Position numbers and translations under genes: made by a program. A stretch of DNA of 64,000 nt, taken from assembly GCF_026914185.1 (NCBI RefSeq), contig NC_070559.1, positions 4,810,001-4,874,000 of the forward strand. The letters are read 5' to 3'. Shown in pieces: positions 11,341-21,827 of this stretch. Within the stretch, counting starts at the first letter, position 1. Every line of letters starts with the position of its first letter. The stretch is from Puccinia triticina. Its lineage: Eukaryota; Basidiomycota; Pucciniomycetes; Pucciniales; Pucciniaceae. Below the pieces are notes generated by a model. It made no database searches and was not told the DNA's origin. It saw only the letters and a list, made by a program, of their open reading frames with translations.

Positions 11341-11755
11341 ATGAGGGGTTGAATGTTTAAGAAGATCTAACTCTTCTGAAGGCAATATCCTTGAGACAGA
11401 CACATATTAGACTAAATTCCACTCTGAAGAATACAATAATTTTCCTGCCTAACTGAGGCCAATGGAAGAATGCAATGATTGATGATGATTGATGGGGTTG
11501 ATAATTGTAATTTCTGAAGGTTGTGAATGATTTGGGGTTGAATGACTGAATTTCTGAGTATCTGAGTATATAATGACTGAGACCCTGGAATCAAAAAGAA
11601 ATAGAAAAGTGAAAGGTTTCCGAGTTGCAGACCGTCATCAAAAACAAGTGATTATAAGCGGAAGTTAGGGAGAATGCCGGGTTGTTCACCGGTGTCAAAA
11701 ACGAGTGCTGATAGCCGCTAGCAACAGTCCCGGTGGGTTAAACAATGCAGCACTC

Positions 11756-12655
11756 TCAAGGAGGACTGGTCATTGATTTGTCCTGATTGTCGTATTTGTT
11801 CTTCCTAGTGTCAATGATTGGAGCAATGTACTTTGTTCCACTTGAGTCTGAGAATGCCAGCGCTGGGCCCAACAATCCTTTACGCTGTAGCTTGGCAGGG
11901 AAGTCGTCCAGGAATGTTTTGCCAAGGATCAAAGGTCCAATCCTGTCAGTAACCAAAAAGGAGGTAACGCTGGATACCTTTCCAAGTGATACGGTGGCAG
12001 CGGCTATCCCATTGACCTCAATGTAATCACCCGGCCGCGTTCCTGGTATGCAAAATCCTCAACGGCGCACATCCAAACCAACCGTCCAAGCCTTGCCTTC
12101 CATGAGAAAATTGAAGATCGAATTCGAATACACCTTTGCTTTGCAATTGCGTTCGTTCACCGTGATTTTGAGAGATCCAACGTAGGGGAGGTCATTGGTG
12201 AGGTCTATCTGATCCGTAGCTGTACTCTGATCCAATAACAGGGCCGGGGTCATGCTGAGGTTTTCCAGTGTATCCGTTCCTTCGCAAACTCCACCCAAAG
12301 CAAGAGATTGATTGAGGGAAGCCAAAGAGGAGGAACAGGTGAAAGATTCGAGGGTCCGAGCAGCAACTAAACATTCAACTACACTTTTAACAGGCCGAGA
12401 TAAATCTAAAGGGATGTAGGAATTATCTGAGAGCCATATGCCAGTATTGCTAGTTTGTCTAATTAATCCTTTCCGCTTATCATAAGTGACTATATGGCAC
12501 CTGGAGATGGTGTGACCTTTCTGGAAGCAATATAAAAATTTATAATTCTTTGCTTGCGGACTATTTGAGGAATTAGTGGCTGAAAAAGGTTTCCTCAAGG
12601 TTTCAGGATGATTTTGTTGATTCTGAGGAATGGGTTGAAGAGAGAAACTGGCCAT
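11756..12655 (-). pseudogene. Retrotransposon Gag zinc knuckle plus decayed aspartic protease
   Basis: The 198-residue ORF at 12655-12059 contains FLYCFQKGHTISRC, a C-x2-C-x4-H-x4-C knuckle in which the first Cys has become Phe. Further on, KVYSNSIFNFL occupies the place of the retropepsin DSG active-site segment, with Asp replaced by Tyr and Gly by Asn. After a stop, the frame continues near 11956-11756 with ILGKTFLDDFP, like the conserved C-terminal part of gypsy-type proteases. Catalysis should be lost. It is the only recognisable coding sequence of the surrounding LTR element, so the element must depend on proteins supplied in trans. Confidence 0.65.
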
Positions 12656-12898
12656 GATGGAGGGAGAGGGAAGAGTTTAAATGGAGATCTTTGATAAGAG
12701 GGATGGAGTAGAAGATATTTTGAAGGGAATTGATGAGGGATAGAAGGATTTGAATGAAGGACTGGGGTAAGAAGGGTGTGATTGTGATTAATAATGTGGA
12801 TTTATAGCCAAAACTAGAGGTGATGATGAAAATCTTATGCTAGAGGTGTATAAGACTGAAGAATAAGAAGGAAATCAGGCCACTGTTGGGACACCACT

Positions 12899-13930
12899 TG
12901 TGGAACTACTGAAAGGGGAGAATAGAGCTTGGAAGGGAAATGGATAGCAACACTAGTACTAATGTAAGCTATGCAAGGGTGCTGATGAGGCTGCCTTCCT
13001 GACTAATGCTGAGGGGATGAGAGTAACACTAAGAAAAAGAAGAAAGAAAAGGGTGTGGCTTGAGTTCTACTAATCCTTAGTGAGGTCTAGAATAAGGAGT
13101 TTATGTATATCAATCAATGTCTAGTTGGAATACCACAAGCTTGAGGATGAGGTGAGTGGAAATGAGGGTTGTGAGCAAAATGTGCAAAGGATGAGAGGTT
13201 GAGAGCAAAGTATGTAATGGGGTTCAATTCTGAGTTCAAGATGGGAGGTGATAGCAAAGATATGCAAGTGATGATAGTCTAGTAAAGAGTACAATCTGAG
13301 GAGAAGGGTAAGAGCCAAGTGTGCAAGTGATGAGATTTATACTATGGGGGGGGGGGGATAATCCAAAACAAACCAGCATGAGGGGGAAGTACAGCAGCTG
13401 AGGGGAGTTTATAAGTGAAAGAAACCACAGGGGGGTACAAGTATGAGCACAGACATGGGAATTCTGGCTATGGGAAGAAAGACTGTACAAATGGGGAAGG
13501 TGATGTGAACATAGTAACAGCTTGTAATGATGAGCACTACTAAAAGAGGTGAGCACAGATCCAATGATGCAATGTGTGCAAATAGGGATAGTACATAATG
13601 AGTAATGTCTGTAAAGGGTTTAATATGTGAGAAAGTAACTGTAAGAGGAAAGTACTGTAATGATTTAAGTCAGTTACTAATGAAATGAGTGTTGTAACCA
13701 ATGAAGACTGTAGGTTTTCTGTAAATCTTATATCCTTTATAACTATTGAACCATTAAAGATAAAGGGGTACTATGTATGAGTGACTATAGGTGAAATTTG
13801 GCTTAGAATCTGAATATGCAATAATAATGAGGTATTTGTGAAGGGTTATAAGAAGATGGGCAATGTAATGATGAATATATGTAAAGAAAAGCAATAAAAT
13901 ACTACTTATGGTTTGGAATGGAGCACCACA
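12899..13930 (-). repeat. Right LTR (5' LTR in element orientation)
   Basis: Second copy of the about 1,032-bp LTR, G-run of 12. Only a few substitutions relative to the left copy were seen by eye (for example ctactg for ctactc, ccattaaag for ccattgaag). Confidence 0.85.
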
Positions 13931-14105
13931 ACGTCACCCTTGGCCCTCACCCATCCACCCGCACCATTTTTTCCAAGTCCGCTCATTGGATCACTGCCAC
14001 CCTCCATCTCCCCCACCCTCACCAACCCACATCCTCAGATGTGTCCCTCTACGCCTGCCTCCTCCTTGCCTGGCCCACACCCCATCCACAGCACGCCCAC
14101 CTCCA

Positions 14106-14270
14106 CACACCAGGGGGGAAAGTGTGGCATTCTCTAGAGAGTGCCAGACCGTAATTTATTTCTGGAACCCTGCTAGATGTCAACTGTGTAGAGTGTGCAA
14201 TTCAAGCTTCAGCCAATGTTGATGTTGTGTCTAACTAAAGCTGATCTCATCTCTAGCTTAATACAGTGAG
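14106..14270 (+). repeat. LTR-end remnant with TGGCACTCTCTAGAGAGTGCC palindrome, copy 1
   Basis: A purine tract (ccaggggggaaag) is followed by TGTGGCATTCTCTAGAGAG and the sequence tgccagaccgtaattt. The same block recurs at about 17145-17200 (minus) and 46068-46183 (plus). TG start after a G-rich tract is the layout of a polypurine tract plus 3' LTR start. The element's internal region is missing. Confidence 0.55.
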
Positions 14271-14575
14271 TGTGGCGGAATTTCACCTTGACCAATTTAT
14301 GACTTGAGTGCAGCTCAACTTGAATCATATTTGATAGCTCAGTTGGCTCTGGGATCACATCATGGGTTACTGTAACAGCTTGTGGATGAGACAACCATCA
14401 TTCTTCTAGAGAATAATATCACAGCAGATCCCAAATTTTAGCCAGATAAGTGCAGCAGGAGCCCAAGTTGTAAATCCTGCCTGTTCCAGTGCATAGGTTT
14501 TAATTTCATGAAGGTTTAATTGAACCTCATAAAGCCCAAGATTCAATAAAATCCATGTCATGAAATCTCAGATCC
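14271..14575. other. No gene recognised
   Basis: Unassigned sequence between an LTR remnant and the hairpin array. Confidence 0.3.
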
Positions 14576-15417
14576 CCCTTGGTGGGCTTTTATATGTATA
14601 CCAGCCTGCTGAGAGTGATCCCTCTTGGCAAGTTGGTATATGTATGCCAGCCCGCAAAGAGGGAATTCCTCTTGTTGGGCTGGTTTACAGGTAGATGGTC
14701 ACATGTGTGACATTTCCACCATGATTTTTGACCAAACATCAGGGTGGAAACTCCCCTGCAAAGTACAGTTCAATGAGGGGAGTTGTGTCTCCTCTTGATG
14801 GCCAGCTGTGGCGGTCATTGAAGAGAATTACATTACATAGGTGGTGATGGACTGTCACTTGTGTGACATGTCTACCCTGATGTTCGGCCAAACGTCAGGG
14901 TGGACAGTCCCCTGTAAAGTACAGGTCATCAAGGGGAGTTGTATCTCTTCTTGATGACCACCTGTACCATTCATTGAGGAGAGTTCCATCCCCTCGATGA
15001 CCAGTACAGCTGGGTCATTGATGCAGAGTTGTAACTCCCTTCAATGACCACCTGTACCGGTCATCAAGGAGAGTTGCAACTCCTCTCCATGACCCAGCTG
15101 TACCGGTTGTTGGCAGGAGTTGTAACTCCCCCCAATTACTAGTATTGACTGGCCATCAAGGGTAGTTACAACTCCCCTTGATGACCAGTACAGGTGGTCA
15201 TTGAAGGGAGTTACAACTCCGCATTGATGACCCAGCTTTACTGGTCATCGGCAGGAGTTGTAACTCCCTTTGATGACCAGTCAGTACCTGTCATCAGGGG
15301 AAGTTGCAACTCCCCTCAGTGACTGGTATAGCTGGTCATTGAAGGGAGTTACAACTCCACTTGGTGAGAAGCTTTACCAGTTGTTGAGGTGATTTACTAC
15401 CCTTGATGACCTGTACT

Positions 15418-16253
15418 TCGAGATGGCAAACGGGTACCCGCGCGGCGGCACCCGGCACCCGCCGGCGGGTACTCATCAGGGTTGCGGGTACCGCCGCCGC
15501 GGGTGCCAAGTACGGGTACGGGTGTTGGTTTTTGTGTGATTTTTAGGCGGGTACCCGGGTACCGCCGCTTGATACCCGCCAATACTGCTACCTATTTTCC
15601 GCTGTGTATGTCCCCGACCCCCTTCTGGACTTGTCTCCTGCAAGTCCTGTGTGATATCCCCGGCTGCAGCGCCACCAGCTCGCCCACCAGCCCGCCAAGA
15701 GGGATTCCTCTTGGCGAGCAGGTATACACACACCAGCTCGCCGAGAGTTCGGAGAGCTGGTGTACACACACCAGCTCGCCGAGAGTTCGGAGAGCTGGTG
15801 TACACACAACAGCTCGCCGAGAGTTCGGAAAGCTGGTGTACACACACCATGACCGGCTCGCCGAGAGGGATTCCTCTTGGCGAGCACCGGTATACATACA
15901 CCAACTCGCCGAGAGGGATTCCTCTTGGCGAGCACTGGTATACACACACCAGCTCGCCGAGAGAATCCCTCTCGGCGAGCTGGTGTGTGTATACCAGTGC
16001 TCGCCGAGAAGCAGGTATAAATCCTCTCTCGGCGGCAGGTATACTGATACCAGCTCGCAGAAGCCCGAGAGGGATCCCTGAGAGGGATCCCTCTCGGCCA
16101 GCAGGCACATATCTACAAAAAACAACTTGGCGGGTACCGCCGGTACCCGCCAGAAAGACCCGGGTACCGCCGCCGCGGGTGCCAAGTACGGGTACGGGTA
16201 TCTGTTTTGGGCCAAAAAAGCAGGCGGTACCCGGATACCGATTGCCATCTCTA
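15418..16253. mobile_element. hAT-like non-autonomous element A (836 bp)
   Basis: Ends: tcgagatggcaaacgggtac on the left and (reverse complement) TAGAGATGGCAATCGG on the right. Target duplication cctgtact (15410-15417) against cctgcact (16254-16261), 7 of 8 identical. Subterminal blocks are dense in GGGTACC/GGTACCCG motifs at both ends. The interior is a hairpin array. TAGAGATGGCAA-type termini with 8-bp TSDs are typical of hAT MITEs. It inserted into another hairpin array. Confidence 0.8.
15690..16110. repeat. Hairpin array, CTCGCCGAGAGG type, inside element A
   Basis: Units such as ctcgccgagagggattcctc followed by ttggcgagca are separated by gtatacacacaccag linkers. The shared arm is CTCGCCGAGAG / CTCTTGGCGAG. 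Related in arm sequence to the array at 27166-27625. Confidence 0.85.
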
Positions 16254-16530
16254 CCTGCACTGACTGGTCATTGTGAGGAGTTGTCGCTCCCTTCAATGAC
16301 CACCAGTACTGGTTATCAAGGGGAGTTGTCACTCCTTCTGACGACCGGTAACGCTGGTCATCAAGCAGAGTTGACTTCCATTGGTGGCCAGCCAGTACCG
16401 GTCATTTAGGGGAGTTACAACTCCTCCTGGTGACTGGCAAAGCGGGACATTGAGCAGGTATTTAACTCCCTTCAATGACCAGCTGGTCCTGTACCAGTCA
16501 TTAAGGGGATTTGTAACTCCCTCCAATGCC

Positions 16531-17144
16531 CGGAACTCCTGTGATAATACTTCTTAAAACTAGGAAGAAAGGGAAGAAAACATAATTGGAAACAAGGCTG
16601 ACCTAGTGTTGGCAGAGAGATTAAATTCTCTGCCAAGCTAGATTGAGGAGGGGACAAATCTGCCTGAGTACGCAGTGGATGATGAATGAGTAAAATGTAA
16701 TGTGTGTGGAGTCCGCAGTATGCGCAGGCTTTACAAGCCAACACAAATTTTACCAGCAACATGCATTCAGTGAAGTAGTGAATTCTGAATGGCATGATAC
16801 TCCAAAGTGAGGGTGGAAAACCCTGGGTTTCATTTCCAAGTAGTTGCTCACATGGTGACATAAATTTGACACTCCTACCTTGTAAAGGATGTACAATGGA
16901 GAGAAACTGGGAAGTAAATTCTGGATAGGCTGGGGAGGGATTATCAGTTAAACAGAAAAACACATCATGTGATGCAGGTGGACAGCCAAAACTTTTCCCC
17001 AATCCCCACATGAGATTAGACTGGGAGTATGATCCATTCAAGATCACATCCAGCCTGCAGTTTTTAATGAGTTCAGCATCAGCATAGCCATTACTTGCTC
17101 CTGGGAGCACCACCAACATTCAACTGACATCCGACCCAGAGCCT
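16531..17144. other. No supported gene
   Basis: A 215-codon minus-strand ORF spans much of this region but lacks a recognisable domain and overlaps the array edge. Left unassigned. Confidence 0.3.
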
Positions 17145-17200
17145 GACAAAATTACGGTCTGGCACTCTCTAGAGAGTGCCACACTTTCCCCCCTGGAGAC
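17145..17200 (-). repeat. LTR-end remnant with TCTCTAGAGA palindrome, copy 2
   Basis: Inverted copy of the block at 14106: tctggcactctctagagagt then gccacactttcccccctgg. Together with copy 1 it brackets about 3 kb, but the space between contains no retroelement proteins, so two separate remnants are likely. Confidence 0.5.
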
Positions 17201-17340
17201 ATCACATCCTCCAGCAAGCTCCGCACCTTGCTCAGCTCCTTCCGAGCCACTTTCCCTTGACTATTGCTCCTCCTTGCCTTCCTACAAAACAAGCGCTTCC
17301 GCCTGAAAGCCAGCTGATATTAGCCCGGCTGATTCTTAAA

Positions 17341-17870
17341 GGGTGATCATCAAGCTGGGTGTTCCCTTGGGCACGATTGTTGGGTTTGACATTGACACAA
17401 CCCTCTTTAGTGGCAATGAAGCGCCGGCCTGCTTGGTCTATGGCCTCGACAGACTCAGCCCTGCCCCGGACTCGCCGGATGATGCTCAGGTGTGCCCTCC
17501 GCATTTAAATATTTACATTACCAGCCCACATCTGCTCCAATCTCAAGCTGACAAGAGCTTGCCGGAATCCGATCCAGTGGTGCAAACTTTTGCCAGTTGT
17601 TCCATAGGATCAATCACCAAGCCGTTTGTTCCAATCAAAGATAAAGATCGAGTGCTGATGCCCGCAAGCGTTCTGGTGAAGAAAGTGGCGGAGATGGTAA
17701 GAAGGGTGCCGATTCTCCCCCTGACAAGGGCAGCGTTTGAGCCGTACGGGGCGGTGATTGAGGCGCATCTGGATGGGTGAGAAAGCTCAAACGAGCTCTG
17801 GACCAAAGTTGTCAACTTTGGCACGGCGCTCAAGTCCAACCATGTTCCAAAAAAAAACTGTAAAATGCAA
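17341..17870 (+). pseudogene. Allantoicase / ureidoglycolate lyase-like fragment
   Basis: The open frame starting near 17343 reads VIIKLGV then GTIVGFDIDTTLFSGNEAPA, which matches the conserved allantoicase core (purine degradation: allantoate to ureidoglycolate and urea). Downstream in the same frame, ILPLTRAAFEPYGAVIEAHL resembles the N-terminus of ureidoglycolate lyase, and VNFGTALKSNHV after a stop near 17778 resembles its next conserved block. Some fungi carry these activities as a fusion. The connecting part is too short for a full second allantoicase repeat, there is no upstream allantoicase start, and the lyase part runs into an in-frame stop and an A-rich tract. I read this as a decayed, internally deleted copy; unseen introns could rescue part of it. 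Confidence 0.5.
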
Positions 17871-18347
17871 TAAAAACAAAAAAAAGTGCCCAGGTGGCTG
17901 TAAAACCATAGTGAGCGTGTCTTGTGAGTTGACCCGGGAATGTCTGCCAAAAGGGATTGGAGAACTGTGAGCAGCATTGGATCTGGAAGCAAGCGTGGTT
18001 TGGGCTTGGGGTGATGTGATCAGCCAGCAAATTAACGGCAAATTGGTGGTGATTTGTTGTCAAAGGGCGGTCAACAAGCCCTGACCGGTTTTTGTAGGGG
18101 GTCTTGGGTTGGACGGCGAGTTTCCGGACGGGTCAATGTGCCCTTACTTTTGCCAGTGGGTTGTCCGCTTGCACATTGGCGGGGGTGCCGCCAAGTTCGG
18201 TGGTCTGCTTGATGGTTGACGGGAGGCCGGCATGCAAACAGTCAATGCTGGCTGGGGGGGAACCATCAAATTGACAGCCAAACTTTGGCCGGATTGGCGG
18301 CGATGTTTAACCGCTGTGTAGTGTTTATCTATGTACTTACCCATCAT
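17871..18347. other. No gene recognised
   Basis: Intergenic or repeat-derived sequence. A C/G-rich inverted motif occurs near 18070-18090. Nothing supported. Confidence 0.3.
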
Positions 18348-18430
18348 GTACACCACGGGCGCACCAGAACGTCATCTGGAGGTATGCGCTGCCGTTGTTC
18401 TGACGGTTTGTCTGCCTGCAGCGACAACCG
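18348..18430. repeat. 83-bp dispersed repeat, copy 1
   Basis: Begins gtacaccacgggcgcaccag and repeats at 18933-19015 with about six mismatches. An inverted partial copy of its first 17 bases (gtgcgcccatggtgtac) lies at 19528-19544, so the motif is probably a terminal repeat of a DNA element. Confidence 0.7.
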
Positions 18431-18435
18431 CGAAC

Positions 18436-18535
18436 TTAACACAAGTCCCCTGCTGCGGGGTGCGCCAGCCATTTGGCTGGCTGGTTGGTTTGCGAAGCGA
18501 ACCACCCCGCAGGGGGGACTTGCGCCTTAGGTCGG
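18436..18535. mobile_element. CTTAAC-AAGTCCCC module (Mutator-like TIR relative)
   Basis: Starts gaacttaacacaagtcccct and folds through gctgcgggg ... ccccgcaggggggacttgcg. The same terminal motif is at 3307, 24231, 54694 and elsewhere. Middle portions differ between copies. Confidence 0.55.
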
Positions 18536-18693
18536 CAAACCCGTGTGATGAGTTTCCCACCTTTTGGTGGGAGAAAACTTCAGCCTCGAATTACACAATG
18601 TCCTCAAAACTTTGAGGATGTCTGAGCAGGGTTTATGGAAGAGCTGCATCTTCCTTTTCATCCAACCCAAACTCAGAAAAACTGCATAACCTT

Positions 18694-18830
18694 GTGATTT
18701 TATAATGATTTTTATAAAATCACACTTTGAACTTTTTTTTGCTCGAATGAGCAGTTCAAGCACCCCGCGCACACCAAAAAAAGTCCTTGGGAGCAGAAAA
18801 CAGACAGTTTTCAAAAATCATTATAAAATC
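18694..18830. repeat. Inverted repeat (tgattttataatgattttt)
   Basis: Arms at 18694-18712 and 18812-18830 are perfect complements of 19 bp around a 99-bp loop that includes an A/T-rich half. A small MITE or a foldback fragment is possible. No TSD identified. Confidence 0.55.
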
Positions 18831-18932
18831 AGTGAGGACCAGTACAACATGATACATAACACCAAAAGAAAGACAAGAAGCAGGCCTTCATTATCTGCCA
18901 AGGAAACTAGGTGGATAGGATCAAGGAAGCGG

Positions 18933-19544
18933 GTACACCACGGGCGCACCAGAACGTCATCTGGAGGGAAGCGCTGCCGTTGTTCTGACGGTTCGTCTGC
19001 CCGCGGCGGCAACCGTTGCAGATTGGTACACATGTGTGTTTGGGTAAACGTTGGGCAAGCCAAGCCGTTGGCTGGGTGTTGGAGGTAATCCCCGGAGCGG
19101 GTGCAAAATGTACCCAGGTCACCCCGTCACCGCCGGAGGCCTGGTGGCCCGGGCCGCCACTGCCACCTGCTGGGGGCCCAATCGGCAGGCACCAATACGC
19201 ATGTTCCAGCCAGTGGCTTGGCTGCAAGCAGTGCCGATGCCACTGGACCAGTGTAGTGAGCTTGGCAACCTTGCTCCAGGGCTACATGTACTGGGGGCAG
19301 CCAACCCCAGTTCAAGCCTCAGTGCTGGCAAAAGCAAATTTGCCAACAGCCGTTGGCAATTCATGGCTCAATCCGTTTGGTCTTTGGTTTCAAAGCAACC
19401 GGTTGACCAACGGTCTGACCACCGTGGAGCCACCAAACGGGGTTTCTCACCAGGTTGCCAACGCCTGAGGGGTTGGCGAGACGGTCAAAGAGCTCAGCCG
19501 CAGGACCAACGGTCCCAATTCAAGAAAGTGCGCCCATGGTGTAC
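18933..19544. mobile_element. Possible TIR element with 17-bp ends
   Basis: The left end gtacaccacgggcgcac and right end gtgcgcccatggtgtac are inverted with one mismatch. The left end is copy 2 of the 83-bp repeat. The interior holds ORFs with no recognisable domain. No convincing TSD. Confidence 0.45.
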
Positions 19545-19656
19545 ATAGCTACTAGCCTCCGTCAGTGACAGGTCCAAACCCTAACCCTGTCACTGCTGGG
19601 CACGTACAGTCAAGCTCTTGCATGCCCGGGATCCTCTCTCTTTCCTCACCAAGATT

Positions 19657-19783
19657 GTGGAGAGCTGACCGCCGCTGGACTGTACCGTGCAGGTTAGTCA
19701 ACCTTATTCAGCAATGCATACCAAGATTGGACACCCTGGATCAACACGTGGAGAGCTGACCGCCGCCGGACTGTACCGTGCAG
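19657..19783. repeat. 36-bp direct duplication, 91-bp spacing
   Basis: gtggagagctgaccgccgct (first 20 bases) followed by ggactgtaccgtgcag occurs at 19657-19692 and 19748-19783 with one mismatch. Confidence 0.75.
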
Positions 19784-19804
19784 TTTCTGTGCCTTTTTAT
19801 ACCT

Positions 19805-20855
19805 CCCCCTCTGGGCGCGACACGCCCGCCTCGGAGGGATGGTGAAGATTTTTTTTTTGGTGTGACAACATATTCACGCATACCATTTTTGCTTGACTGT
19901 ATCTATTCCAAAGAATTTATCCAAAAATTGACATGGGATATGTATTTGGGACTCTGTCCGGATGCGGCAGGACCCTGGCAGCCCCCTATAAATGGGCGGC
20001 ATGAAAATGTATGAATTATTTGGCAAAATCACAAAATGGTACACATGAAAATGGTATGAATGCCTTTTTTTACCATTAAGGGTAGGCACCTCAAATGTAT
20101 GAGATTTTCCTCAGGGAAGGGAGGGTAGTAATGAAAAATGTATGAGACCAGCTGGGAGCCACCAAGCGCTCCCTCTCGACCCCCCCCCCCTTGACAGCAC
20201 CTGTCAGGATGGTTGAAAAATGTATGAGACCAGCCAGGAGTCACCAAGTGCTCCCTCTCAACCCCCCCTTGGCAGGACCTGTCAGGATGGTCAACAGTCA
20301 AATTTGTTCAATTGTGCCAGTTTAGCGCAAAGTGCGCGCCCAGACATTTGTTGATGACATCTCCAGTTGATGAATTTTTTTTATCTTGCCATGTCTCAAC
20401 CTTCATTCTTGGAACACTGGGAAAAAGAGTTCTTACATATGAAAGCTCTTGCAAAGAAAAAAAATAAAGCTTGATTGAATTTTCAGTTGATTGTATTTAT
20501 TCAACATTAGTACAGTAATTCAAGACATTTTCTTTCTTATTTTGATGTTTTTTCATGTGCACTGGCGCCCTTGAAGCTAGAAAAAATGGATAGCTTCAAA
20601 AAACAGGCTTGCACCCCCTCCCGCGGAAAAAAAATGGTAGGCATGAAATATGTATGAAATTTTTCGAAATCCTCTGAGGGTACACATGAAACATGTATGA
20701 ATGGGCTGTGAAAATGTATGAATTTTGGAAAAATTGGGGATTTTACATGCCGCCCATTTACAGGGGGTTGCCAGGGTCCTGATGCGGCTCCGAGTGTCGG
20801 CGTGAGCACTGCCGGGCATCCATCGCTCCGCTTGTCACGCGTCCGGACTCCCCTC
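19805..20855. mobile_element. Long-TIR element with GGACCCTGGCA arms
   Basis: Arms at 19961-20003 and 20746-20788 are inverted over 43 bp with few mismatches (gaccctggcagccccctata on the left). Outer arms near 19808-19840 and 20800-20855 are more diverged. The interior includes repeated 'catgaaaatgtatgaat' motifs. Non-coding, no TSD identified. Confidence 0.6.
20133..20300. repeat. 82-bp tandem duplication
   Basis: Two copies begin gaaaaatgtatgagaccag at 20133 and 20215, each followed by a C-run (10 and 7 C) and acctgtcaggatggt. Confidence 0.75.
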
Positions 20856-20939
20856 ACTGAGATTGAAGACCCAATATTCAATGTGTGGTGGCTGACCGTG
20901 ACTGCACTGATGTACGTGAGCAGATCCTGGCTCTGAATT

Positions 20940-21695
20940 CCTGAAAGTCTCGTCTAAGACTTTCAGCCCCTGCCCTTGTTCTCAACAGATTACATCTGTT
21001 CCTGAACAGTTGTCTCCAAAAGTTTTGAATAACGTCAATGTCCCGTTGTTCCCGGAACGGCGCAGGAAGGATTTGAGCCTAAGTTCAATTCATCGCCTCA
21101 AAGTGTATAATACCTGCCCAACATCATAGCTCCGAGCAGTGGTGTGGCTTGAGGGATCTTTTGATCAAGGGCCCCGCAAACATTTGTCCAAGGATACTGG
21201 ATACAGGATGCGGCGGAGGGGGCCAAGGGGCTGCTCTCGGTGCTTGCCCGGGCTCTTTGGCTTTTCCCGAGGGCCTTTGGTGTGTGATTCGTCACTCGAC
21301 TTTCGCCTCTACCCTTTTGCCGCCACTTGTCCGCCGTCACAAGCACATCGTGATCTTGGACTGAAGCTGCACTGTGCAAGCGCTGGCAAGATCACCATGT
21401 GGCACTCGGTCCTCGGCCCATCGGTCGTGCATTTAAACAGCAGAACGTTTCCTCACGAGACCTTGTACAGATTCCAGAACCTTTACAGCTTTGGTAATCC
21501 AGCGTATTATCATTATGTAGTACTGTAGCTACATGATTCTAATTCTTCATTCCTCCATCCTTTACCAAGGCATGATCTGACTTGATCATGACATTATGTA
21601 CATAGCACTGTATAGGCGTGCAGTGTTCAGCCACAAATACAGGATCTCCACGCGCCATGTTTATGTTCTCTTCGCGTCCGTATCTCCTCATGTGG
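20940..21695. other. No supported gene; upstream region of chitinase
   Basis: ORFs of 129 and 71 codons in overlapping frames show no domain. A dyad occurs near 20943-20967 (gaaagtctcgtctaagactttc). Confidence 0.35.
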
Positions 21696-21700
21696 GGACC

Positions 21701-21710
21701 CATAAATAAG
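21701..21710 (+). promoter_or_regulatory. Possible TATA element of the chitinase gene
   Basis: cataaataag lies about 120 bp upstream of the chitinase ATG, a plausible distance for a fungal TATA-like element. Position and composition only. Confidence 0.3.
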
Positions 21711-21827
21711 ATGGACCAAGGGGACGCAATTTCGCTTTGCCATCTTCCCACATCAGTCCATGCCCCCGGCATTATATTCTTTCATTTCCGCATCGTCATC
21801 CGCTTCCATCTTTAGCACACTATCATC

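Larger units (their letters stand above)
9993..13930 (-). mobile_element. Non-autonomous LTR retrotransposon with about 1.03-kb LTRs
   Basis: Two direct repeats at 9993-11025 and 12899-13930 differ by only a handful of bases plus one G in a G-run, and each begins TG and ends CA. Read on the minus strand, the internal edge of the right LTR is followed by TGGTGTCCCAACAGTGG (12896-12880), a plausible primer-binding site because it begins TGG and so pairs with a tRNA 3'-CCA. The left LTR is preceded by a purine tract (gttgggggagga, 11037-11026). The 1.87-kb interior keeps only a zinc-knuckle/protease-like remnant and no reverse transcriptase or integrase. The 5-bp flanks (gccgc and acgtc) do not match. 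Confidence 0.85.
14580..16530. repeat. Hairpin array (AGTTGTAACTCC / CGGTCATC type), split by a hAT-like element
   Basis: Tandem dyads such as ggggagttgtaactccc and gatgaccagtacaggtggtcat recur from about 14750 to 15410 and resume at 16262-16530. The first units (14580-14700) are a different dyad (ccctcttggcaagttgg). The array is interrupted at 15418-16253 by a TIR element whose 8-bp target duplication lies within the array sequence. ORFs here are repeat translations. Confidence 0.8.

Noticed and set aside
15476..16409. ORFs of 199-252 codons on both strands
   Set aside because: They run through the GGTACC-rich ends and hairpin array of a hAT-like element; period follows the DNA repeat.
14121..17190. 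A single 3-kb element bounded by the inverted TCTCTAGAGA blocks
   Set aside because: The blocks look like polypurine tract plus LTR start, which should be direct, not inverted, repeats in one element; the space between is filled by other repeats.
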